Shown here: piece after piece, positions 26,665 through 33,311 of the stretch
Layout: every line of letters starts with the position of its first letter
Position numbering within the stretch: the first letter of the stretch is position 1
From: an uncultured Bacteroidales bacterium
GTDB taxonomy: Bacteria; Bacteroidota; Bacteroidia; Bacteroidales; UBA932
Assembly (NCBI GenBank): GCA_934678915.1
Contig: CAKUSF010000007.1
Location: 1-35,669, forward strand
DNA length: 35,669 nucleotides
Direction: 5' to 3'
Translations under genes and position numbers: made by a program
The notes under the pieces: generated by a model
What the model saw: the letters and a program-made list of their open reading frames with translations, nothing else
Told to the model about the DNA's origin: nothing
Database searches by the model: none

Positions 26665-27710
26665 TCCTGAAATAGTTCGGTGTGGTTCGGAAGCGGTGAA
26701 TCGGACACTTTCTCCGCGATCCAGTACGTGTTGCGGATGTTGTCCACCATCCATCTGGTGTCAGGCCAGTTGTTGTCGATGACCCAATCCGTGTGTTCGA
26801 AATGGCGCGCAAACGCACAATTCTCAACCGCCACAGACCTGTCAGCGTTGCTGATGGTTCCGGGGCCGAGAAGTGTCACCTGATAGAGCGGAGTCTCCCA
26901 CTTGGTATCATCAGCGGCATAGATGCTTATCACGTTGGAATTCACATCCGCCTTCGACCAGCGACTTGAACCGGCCGGAATCTGGCGGTAATATTCATTG
27001 ACATCATTCTCGTTGTTGTACACATAGTTGGCAAACTTGCCATCAGCTCCGGAAGTATTGACCACGGTCCCGAATGTAGCCCCAGTCTCACTGTCAACAT
27101 CCGTCAACATGAAGCTGATCTCGTTGTCCTGCTCATCGGCATGCGTGTAGCCCTCTCCCCAATGCCATGACTTGTCCATGTCCGTGGACATCACCTCAGC
27201 GTCAGGCCATCCACCGTGGATGACCATGGATGTAGCCGCGGAGCTTCCGTCCAGAATTCCTCCGATAAGTTTATGGTGATATACGCCCTCAAGAGGGTCC
27301 TTGAACTGGCCATAGGAGACGGAGTAAGTTCTGGTCTCACCGTTATACGCTGTCACCGTGAACTCTGCCGTGCCGTCAGACAGATCAAGAACACTTCCCT
27401 CACTGATGCTGGCTTTAGGACAGAACTCGCTTTCCGGGTAGGCGAAATCAATGGAGACAACCTTCACAGCGGACATGTCCAGGCCTCCGGTGACCAACTG
27501 CACATAGACAGAGCCTTGGTCATCGTGACGCCAGTCCTGGGTGATGGTGGCCGCGCCTATCTGGGATTCAAGACGGAAGCCCACAGGCGTGCGCTCACGA
27601 AGCCACGGATCTATAAGTTCCTCAGTATTTCGCTTCTCCCGATCGCAGGAGGACAAAACCGATGCGACCGCGAAGAGTATGAGAAAAAGGCGGTTTGCTG
27701 TTTTCTTCAT
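26661..27710 (-). CDS. Surface lipoprotein carrying one glycan-binding-like module
   Basis: A 349-residue lipoprotein from ATG 27710: signal ending LSSC (Cys22), followed by an acidic/basic tether (DREKRNTEELIDPW). Residues ~40-135 form an Ig-like/DUF5018-like domain (VSIDFAYPESEF, TAEFTVTAYNGETRTYSVSYG). Residues ~160-332 resemble the modules repeated in the last PUL lipoprotein: MVIHGGWPDAEV, DKSWHWGEGY, SGADGKFANYVYN, EYYRQIPAGSSRW, ISIYAADDTKWE, LLGPGTI. No catalytic motif is visible. It follows GH130 by 47 bases and overlaps the GH26 gene by 4 bases. The likely role is holding mannan at the surface beside the GH26 enzyme (inference). The frame opens further upstream to 27761, but only ATG 27710 gives a proper lipoprotein signal. 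Confidence 0.8.
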   Translation of the reverse strand: MKKTANRLFLILFAVASVLSSCDREKRNTEELIDPWLRERTPVGFRLESQIGAATITQDWRHDDQGSVYVQLVTGGLDMSAVKVVSIDFAYPESEFCPKASISEGSVLDLSDGTAEFTVTAYNGETRTYSVSYGQFKDPLEGVYHHKLIGGILDGSSAATSMVIHGGWPDAEVMSTDMDKSWHWGEGYTHADEQDNEISFMLTDVDSETGATFGTVVNTSGADGKFANYVYNNENDVNEYYRQIPAGSSRWSKADVNSNVISIYAADDTKWETPLYQVTLLGPGTISNADRSVAVENCAFARHFEHTDWVIDNNWPDTRWMVDNIRNTYWIAEKVSDSPLPNHTELFQE

Positions 27711-27757
27711 AATGCTATTTGTATTGGTTAATAATTTCTCGTGTTTATCATTGAATC

Positions 27758-28939
27758 TCACCGATCCGCGTCCGTGATGAACGGAAGGTTGGCATCAATG
27801 ATCCTGTCAAGGGTTTCGACCGATGCTGATGTCTTTAGGCCGTCTGGTGATGTGTGCAGACAATAGTCAACAAGCCTGCCCACCGTTGATTCTGCGACAT
27901 GCATCCTTGTGTCGCTGGATGCATAGTACAGAAGCACACGCCCGTCCTCGTCAGCCACCCAGCCATTTGAGAAAAGGACGTTGGAGACATCCCCCACCCT
28001 TTCCTCTCCCACCGGAGCAAGTGAATATCCCGCTGGCTCAGCGATGACACGCGACGGATCGTCAAGAGCGGTCATGTACATGTACAACACATAGCGGAAA
28101 CCAGCCGAACAACCACGCACACCGTGAGCCAGATGCAGCCATCCCTTTGAAGTCTTAAGAGGATGCGGTCCCTCACCGTTTTTCACTTCCTTAATAGTGT
28201 GGTAGAGCCTTGTGTCAATGATTCTTTCATCCGTGATCACAGCATTCTCCATGCTGTCAACCAAAGCCCAGCCTATTCCCATTCCTCCGGCTCCGGCATC
28301 AATGAACCCTTCCTGCGGACGAGTGTACAATGCATATTTCCCACCCACAAACTCTGGATGGAGGACAACGTTCCTCTGCTGTGTGGCGGATTTGATGTCG
28401 GGGAGTCTCTCCCAAGTCTTAAGATCCTTGGTCCGGACTACTCCTGCCGAAGCTACAGCCGAGGACAAATCTCCGGGAGCGGCAGCAGGATCGTGGCACT
28501 CAGCGCAGAACACTCCGTAGATCCAACCGTCTTCATGGGCGGTAAGACGCATGTCATAGACATTGGTGGCCGTCTCTCCGGGGATTGTTATCGGATGAGG
28601 CCAAAAACGGAAGTTGTCCACTCCGTTGTCACTCTCGGCCACAGCGAAGAATGATTTTCTGTCATTGCCTTCCACGCGCACGACAAGAAAATACTTGCCG
28701 TCAAGCTTGATTGCTCCGGAATTGAACGTACTGTTGATCCCGAAACGCTCAAGGAGGTACGGATTTGTCACCGGATTAAGGTCATAACGCCAAAACAGAG
28801 GCGTGTGCTCCGCAGTGACAACTGGATTGGAATATCTTGTCCAAACACCGTTGGATGAAGCCTTTGTGTTCTTCTGCTTAATAAGGGTGTCATGTTCCTT
28901 GCGAAGTGTCGCGAGATGTTCTTCAAAATAATGTGACAT
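27758..28939 (-). CDS. GH130 4-O-beta-D-mannosyl-D-glucose phosphorylase
   Basis: Cytoplasmic inverting phosphorylase of 393 residues; GH130 subfamily 1 members convert mannosyl-beta-1,4-glucose and phosphate to mannose 1-phosphate and glucose. There is no signal peptide. Family marks: RYSNPVVTAEHTPLFWRYDL, INSTFNSGAI, YFLVVRVEG, the proton-donor Asp129 in VYDMRLT, HPEFVGGKYALYTRPQ, and GEGPHPLKTSKGWLHLAHGV. The N-terminal helix (residues 1-25, EEHLATLRKEHDTL) is typical of mannosylglucose phosphorylases. It is the first gene of the PUL, about 75-80 bases from the predicted transcription start. It points to glucomannan-derived disaccharides as end products. The mannosylglucose, rather than mannobiose, specificity rests on overall family resemblance. 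Confidence 0.9.
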   Translation of the reverse strand: MSHYFEEHLATLRKEHDTLIKQKNTKASSNGVWTRYSNPVVTAEHTPLFWRYDLNPVTNPYLLERFGINSTFNSGAIKLDGKYFLVVRVEGNDRKSFFAVAESDNGVDNFRFWPHPITIPGETATNVYDMRLTAHEDGWIYGVFCAECHDPAAAPGDLSSAVASAGVVRTKDLKTWERLPDIKSATQQRNVVLHPEFVGGKYALYTRPQEGFIDAGAGGMGIGWALVDSMENAVITDERIIDTRLYHTIKEVKNGEGPHPLKTSKGWLHLAHGVRGCSAGFRYVLYMYMTALDDPSRVIAEPAGYSLAPVGEERVGDVSNVLFSNGWVADEDGRVLLYYASSDTRMHVAESTVGRLVDYCLHTSPDGLKTSASVETLDRIIDANLPFITDADR

Positions 28940-29017
28940 TGTTGTATAGAATCTGGTTATTGTTTTGAGAACGTCCGGACCCTTTCGGAATCAGGCATCG
29001 TTCCTACTATTCGGAAA

Positions 29018-29048
29018 CAAATTTAACCATCAAAATATTGCCTGCAAA
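29018..29048 (-). promoter_or_regulatory. Bacteroides-type promoter of the PUL operon
   Basis: On the minus strand TTTG (29048-29045) is separated by exactly 19 bases from TAAATTTG (29025-29018). This fits the Bacteroides housekeeping promoter consensus TTTG-N19-TAnnTTTG at -33/-7. Transcription would start near 29011-29013, leaving a leader of about 75 bases before the GH130 ATG. It is the only good match found upstream of the 14-gene block. Confidence 0.8.
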
Positions 29049-29343
29049 CCGCTTTAAGTACGTTTGGCAAAGCAGTATTTTAAATGGTCAAAATAGTACA
29101 ACGCCCAATCATGACATTGTAGATTTTAGTAATACTTTCTTGCATAGTAAGAAAGCCACGTTGCCTGGCAGCAAGACCCTGAAGCGAACTTGACGGCCTC
29201 TTCAGTGATGGACGATTTTCTGATTAAGTCATAGTCTTAAAAAACAATCTTCGAAGATTATTATTTTCTTTGAAATAAATTGTCCAAGATTGTTATGGCG
29301 AGCATAGATTATCTTTACTATCCCACCATTGCAATTTAAGTTG
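29049..29343. other. Non-coding region upstream of the PUL promoter with several dyads
   Basis: No credible gene is present; the longest ATG frames noticed are about a dozen codons. Dyads noted: CTTTCTT/AAGAAAG (29135-29155), CTGAAG/CTTCAG around 29180-29203, the perfect palindrome AATCTTCGAAGATT (29246-29259), and an outer arm pair AACAATCTT/AAGATTGTT (29243-29251 and 29286-29294) enclosing an A/T-rich inner stem. They lie upstream of the PUL promoter, where AraC-type activators usually bind, but no operator consensus is known for this regulator. The 29243-29294 structure could instead be part of the 3' end of the sulfatase transcript. Confidence 0.45.
29243..29294. repeat. Nested inverted repeat (possible operator or hairpin)
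   Basis: Outer arms AACAATCTT and AAGATTGTT pair perfectly over nine bases. The left arm also forms part of a complete 14-base palindrome (AATCTTCGAAGATT), so two alternative pairings share the same bases. An inner TTATTT/AAATAA stem lies between. Function unknown. Confidence 0.6.
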
Positions 29344-29430
29344 ATCCCGTGAGCAAATACTGCCATCTCACGTACGAGAGGATGCAAATGAACACTTCGT
29401 GCGTAGAATTTTAAGTTCCACGCACGAAGA
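29344..29430. repeat. Structured intergenic repeat, left copy
   Basis: CTTCGTGCGT and ACGCACGAAG (29395-29430 region) form a 10-bp hairpin around a 15-base loop (AGAA...TCC). An additional ACGTACGAG arm lies about 17 bases upstream and can pair imperfectly with the same CTTCGTGCGT. The copy begins with ATCCCGT and contains GGATGC and AACAC, all shared with the copy at 35455-35529. Relative to that copy it has about 19 extra bases forming a CGTGAG/CTCACG dyad (29348-29353 and 29367-29372). It sits about 42 bases past the sulfatase stop. There is no T-tract, so it is not a standard terminator. Confidence 0.75.
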
Positions 29431-29471
29431 ATACTCCGAAGACTGTTTATGACTCTATCTTTTATGGTGCA

Positions 29472-31094
29472 TCAATGAAGTGTGGTCTCTATCGGATCAT
29501 CATAGTAGTCCTGTAATCTGTGCAGTTCCTTGAGGAGACGCTTGGTCAGTTTTTCCGTGCCAGGCTGGCCGTAGATGTTGTGCATCTGCTGCGGATCCTT
29601 TTTCAGATCGTAGAGTTCCCACTCGTCAATGTCGTTGTAGAAGTGCATCAGGCTATAGCGTGCTGTACGGACTCCATAGTGACGACGGACGGCATGCTCA
29701 GCGGGATATTCATAATAATGATAGTACAGGGACTTCCGGTCTCCGGCTTTGCCGCTTTTCAGCATCGGCAAATAAGTTTCTCCTTGAATATCCTCAGGAA
29801 TGGGAGCACCTGCAAGATCAAGGAAGGTGGCGGCATGGTCAATGTTCTGGACGAAGCCATCAATATCACAGCCTCTTGGCCCGTTCATGCAATCTGGCAG
29901 ACGGACAAGAAGCGGTGTGCGAAAACTCTCCTCGTACATAAACCGCTTGTCAAACCATCCATGCTCTCCCATGAAGAATCCCTGATCGGAAGTATAGACG
30001 ACAAGGGTGTTCTCCAAGAGTCCATGCTCCTTAAGGTAATCATAGACTCGTCCCACATTACGGTCAACAGAGTGGATCACCCGGCAGTAGTCACGCATGT
30101 AGCGTTGGTACTTCCATTCTGATAAAGCGTTGCCACTCAGACTATCCCTCTTGAATTTCTCAATGATCGGCCCATAGTGTGCGTCCCACACCGCTTGCTG
30201 CTCTGGGGTCATCCGTCCAGGGCGGAACTCACCAGTCTGGAGGTAAAGGCTACGCCCATATTCCTCTAAGGCCGGATTCTCTGGAGTATGGATCTCATTC
30301 TCTGGATCAGCCATCTTCAGGTCATAGACAATGTTCATGTCCTTGATGATGCTCATCTCCTGAAGCCCGGCTGCAACTCTTCCTTCATAGTCATCGTAGA
30401 AAGTCTCCGGCAAAGGATAGGTCACATCGTTGTAAAGATCAAGATCTTGAAGATCAGGCATCCAACTGCGGTGTGGAGCCTTGTGATGCAGGAACAGGCA
30501 GAATGGCTTATCTTTGTCACGTCCGTTTTCCAGCCACTCTAGAGCTTTGTCTGTCACGATGTTTGTACTATAACCAGGAACGCATTCTCTGACACCGTTG
30601 TTGATGAACACCGGATTGTAATAGTCACCCTGACCTGTCAGAATGTCCCAATAGTCAAAGCCCGTTGGCTCGCTCACAAGATGCCACTTACCCACCATCG
30701 CGGTAGTGTACCCAGCATCGCGAAGCAACTGCTGCACAGTCTGTTGACTGCCATCAAAAACCCCATGCTCGTTGTTCGTAAAACCATTCTTATGGCTATG
30801 CTTGCCAGTAAGCAGACAGGCGCGTGAGGGACCGCTCAAAGAATTGGCCACAAAACTGTTGGTGAACCTTGCGCCTTCATCAGCAATCCGGTCTATATTC
30901 GGAGTTTCAAGATACCTTCTGTCATAGGCACTGATCGTCTGGTACGAGTGATCGTCACACATTATGTAAACGATGTTCAACGGTTTGCCATTGTCCTCAG
31001 CCTTGTCAGCAGACCCGCAACCAACAGCAAAAAAAGCCCAGAGTGGCGACATTGCCGCCACTCCAGAAATTGATACGATTTTAGTGTTATTCAT
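29472..31094 (-). CDS. S1-family sulfatase lipoprotein, serine-type
   Basis: Type I sulfatase of 540 residues that removes sulfate esters from glycans. The N-terminus ends AVGC (Cys26), a lipobox. The metal and active-site frame is NIVYIMCDDHS (Asp47, Asp48), and the formylglycine motif is SGPSR, with Ser87 as the residue converted. This serine-type site needs an anaerobic radical-SAM maturase, which is not encoded in the window. Further marks: LTGKHSHKNGF, AMVGKWHL, GFDYWDILTGQGDYYNP, HHKAPHRSW, and YTSDQGFFMGEHGWFDKRF. It resembles the S1 branch that contains sulfatases of host glycosaminoglycans (e.g. S1_11), but I cannot fix the subfamily or the sulfated position. It lies 7 bases after the GH2 gene, so the two form one unit acting on a sulfated glycan, distinct from mannan. 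Confidence 0.92.
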   Translation of the reverse strand: MNNTKIVSISGVAAMSPLWAFFAVGCGSADKAEDNGKPLNIVYIMCDDHSYQTISAYDRRYLETPNIDRIADEGARFTNSFVANSLSGPSRACLLTGKHSHKNGFTNNEHGVFDGSQQTVQQLLRDAGYTTAMVGKWHLVSEPTGFDYWDILTGQGDYYNPVFINNGVRECVPGYSTNIVTDKALEWLENGRDKDKPFCLFLHHKAPHRSWMPDLQDLDLYNDVTYPLPETFYDDYEGRVAAGLQEMSIIKDMNIVYDLKMADPENEIHTPENPALEEYGRSLYLQTGEFRPGRMTPEQQAVWDAHYGPIIEKFKRDSLSGNALSEWKYQRYMRDYCRVIHSVDRNVGRVYDYLKEHGLLENTLVVYTSDQGFFMGEHGWFDKRFMYEESFRTPLLVRLPDCMNGPRGCDIDGFVQNIDHAATFLDLAGAPIPEDIQGETYLPMLKSGKAGDRKSLYYHYYEYPAEHAVRRHYGVRTARYSLMHFYNDIDEWELYDLKKDPQQMHNIYGQPGTEKLTKRLLKELHRLQDYYDDPIETTLH

Positions 31095-31101
31095 AAGGGA
31101 T

Positions 31102-33216
31102 TTATTTCGCTTTCTTTAGGGTTATCTCATCGGTGACACCGTTGTTGGAGACTACCTTGAAAGTGTCTTCCGCTGTCTTGAGGCGTACGGCTGGGAATGT
31201 CCAGACAACTCCACTGGATTCCTCGGAAGAGGTCATCCTGGTCACTTGGCGGCCATTCTGGTAGAGGGTGAGGTACTTGGCGTTGCTATAGACTTTGATG
31301 CGAAGATCCTGTCCGGCAGGGAAATACTTAAGACGGCTTGATGTGATGTGGACAGTGGTCTCGTCCTTGTTCCATAGAGACTTATAGAGATAGAACACAT
31401 CTTTCTTCGTCAGGCGGTCACGGGTGACGAGTCCCTTATCATTCATGTACTTGCGATCATTGTTCCGGACGAATTTCACACCGTCCTCGGAGTCCATGTA
31501 CCCCTCTTGGCGTGCCGCCACAGGGAAGTCAAACAATACCCAAACTGAGGTGAAGTTAAGCCATGGCATAGCCTTGATCTGGCGGACATAGGACTCGTGG
31601 AAGCGGTTGCCATATTCCTCATAATGCTTGCTGTCCTCATCTTTGTCGCGAATCGCATCGGATGGGTTCCACACATGACAGTAAGGGTTGATGCCGACTC
31701 CATATTCAGAAACATTGAAAGGCATGTCAGGCTTCATTTCGTGGAGTTTCTTCATCGAAGAGGACAGACCGCTGAAATCGTTAGGAGTCCAGTACCAGCC
31801 ATAGTAGATGTTCTGAGAGCAGAAATCGCCTTTCAGCATCTTGTAGCCGTCCCTTGCTAACCTTGAGCAGTCGGTGAAACCCACGAAGCGGTCCGGGTCC
31901 AATCCTTTGGTGTAGTCGTAAAGCCTTTCCGTTTCTCTGGCCACTCTTTCTGCATCGAACTGTCCCTGAAGGTCATTATTGTTGCCCCATGTGTCCAACT
32001 CGTTCCACATGCCCCAGAAAGCGATGGAAGGATGGTTATAGAGATTGCTCACCATCTCTTTCATCTGATGCTGGATGTTGTTGAAATAGGCTTGAGTTGC
32101 ATCTTCACCGCAAACATTCACCCATGGCACTTCAGTCTGAACTATGATGCCGAGGGAGTCACATTGCTGGAATGCAAAATCATTATGAGGATAATGGGCC
32201 AAGCGAAGGAAATTAGCTCCCAACTCTTTGACAATACGGTAGTCACGTCGGTAGTCGGATTGAGTGAGAGCGGATGCCTTCCCATCAGAATCCTGATGCA
32301 TGGCCACACCACGAAGAGGATAAGGACGTCCGTTCAGAATAAAACCCCTTTCCGGGTCCATTTCTATCGAGCGGTAACCAATCTTAGTCTCGGCAATGTC
32401 CATCATCCTTTTTCCTTTGAACAATTCAACCCTCAATGTGTAAAGGTACGGGTCCTTCATTCCATCCCAGAAGTGGATCCCTGAGAGGATAAACTCATGG
32501 TCAAAGTCATATTCAGAGAAAGCTCCTACCGGGACCTCACGATCTGCCTGATAGCCCAATCGTCCATCAGCTTCAAGAAGTTGGACACGGACAAGGATGT
32601 TGGCATCCCTATTGCCGGAGTTGATCAACTTTGCGCGGACGTTGGTGACGACCTTTTTAGGTGTGACTACTGGAGTCTCGCAGCGAAGCCGATACATTCC
32701 GTAGTCTTCTGGAGAAAGATAGACATCTTCCATCACAAGAAGCCAAACTGGATTATGCAGGCCTCCGTTTTTGTTGAAGTCAGAGGTGACAGGAGCCATC
32801 TCCACATCCTCGGAATTGTCGCAGATCACCTCAAGACGGTTGACCCCTTTCCTCAACGCCTCGGTGATGTTCACTGAAAATGGGGTGTAGCCACCTTTAT
32901 GAATAGCCACTTGTTCTCCATTCACTTTGACGACAGCGGCCTGAGCAGCTCCCTCAAAGAAAATGTAGTGGGTTTTCTTGACATCAGTAATCCTCAAATC
33001 ACAGCGGTAAGTAGCCTTTCCACGGTAATAATACGGAGAATGGCCGTCCTCAGCATTATACGAATGAGGCACCGCAACGGTCTGCCAATCAGAGCCATCC
33101 TTACTAAACTCCCATTCCTTTAACTGCTCCTGGCGGAATCCACGAATCTGAGCCTCCATAGGGAGGGCCGCAAAAAGAACCACCGCAAGTACGGTGAATA
33201 TAAAATGCCTTTTCAT
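31102..33216 (-). CDS. GH2 exo-glycosidase (beta-galactosidase/glucuronidase type), secreted
   Basis: A 704-residue GH2 enzyme from ATG 33216, with signal MKRHFIFTVLAVVLFAALP and cleavage near MEAQ. Order: jelly-roll sugar-binding domain (YYYRGKATYRCDL, IFFEGAAQAAVVKVNG, HKGGYTPFSVNIT), Ig-like domain, and TIM barrel (NGRPYPLRGVAMHQDS, LGANFLRLAHYPHND). The acid/base is Glu406 in GMWNELD and the nucleophile is Glu504 in NVSEYGVG. A further beta domain lies at the C-terminus. The HYPHND and GVAMHQDS signatures fit bacterial beta-galactosidase-type GH2. An ATG at 33237 is possible but lies only about 2-3 bases past the predicted transcription start, so 33216 is favoured. Paired with the sulfatase, it probably trims a terminal sugar from a sulfated glycan. 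Confidence 0.88.
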   Translation of the reverse strand: MKRHFIFTVLAVVLFAALPMEAQIRGFRQEQLKEWEFSKDGSDWQTVAVPHSYNAEDGHSPYYYRGKATYRCDLRITDVKKTHYIFFEGAAQAAVVKVNGEQVAIHKGGYTPFSVNITEALRKGVNRLEVICDNSEDVEMAPVTSDFNKNGGLHNPVWLLVMEDVYLSPEDYGMYRLRCETPVVTPKKVVTNVRAKLINSGNRDANILVRVQLLEADGRLGYQADREVPVGAFSEYDFDHEFILSGIHFWDGMKDPYLYTLRVELFKGKRMMDIAETKIGYRSIEMDPERGFILNGRPYPLRGVAMHQDSDGKASALTQSDYRRDYRIVKELGANFLRLAHYPHNDFAFQQCDSLGIIVQTEVPWVNVCGEDATQAYFNNIQHQMKEMVSNLYNHPSIAFWGMWNELDTWGNNNDLQGQFDAERVARETERLYDYTKGLDPDRFVGFTDCSRLARDGYKMLKGDFCSQNIYYGWYWTPNDFSGLSSSMKKLHEMKPDMPFNVSEYGVGINPYCHVWNPSDAIRDKDEDSKHYEEYGNRFHESYVRQIKAMPWLNFTSVWVLFDFPVAARQEGYMDSEDGVKFVRNNDRKYMNDKGLVTRDRLTKKDVFYLYKSLWNKDETTVHITSSRLKYFPAGQDLRIKVYSNAKYLTLYQNGRQVTRMTSSEESSGVVWTFPAVRLKTAEDTFKVVSNNGVTDEITLKKAK

Positions 33217-33244
33217 CAAGATGAATGATTTACTCATAATTGGA

Positions 33245-33252
33245 CAAAGTTA
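33245..33252 (-). promoter_or_regulatory. Probable -7 promoter element of the GH2-sulfatase unit
   Basis: TAACTTTG on the minus strand matches TAnnTTTG in the 95-base divergent gap between the GH2 and LTA-synthase-like genes. No good TTTG lies 19-20 bases upstream (the sequence there reads TTAAG), so the match is partial. The implied start near 33239 favours ATG 33216 over ATG 33237 for GH2. Confidence 0.5.
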
Positions 33253-33311
33253 GCAATAATCATCGGAAATCCTTAACTTAGCGGCTTGATAATCATATTT
33301 CATTTCTTGAC

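Noticed and set aside
29305..29340. Very small plus-strand frames (about 12-14 codons) in the 28940-29471 gap
   Set aside because: Too short, with no RBS and no hydrophobic or conserved pattern; expected by chance.
29395..29430. Hairpin after the sulfatase gene as an intrinsic terminator
   Set aside because: A stem is present, but no T-tract follows on the minus strand; homology with the copy at 35455-35529 makes a dispersed repeat the better explanation.
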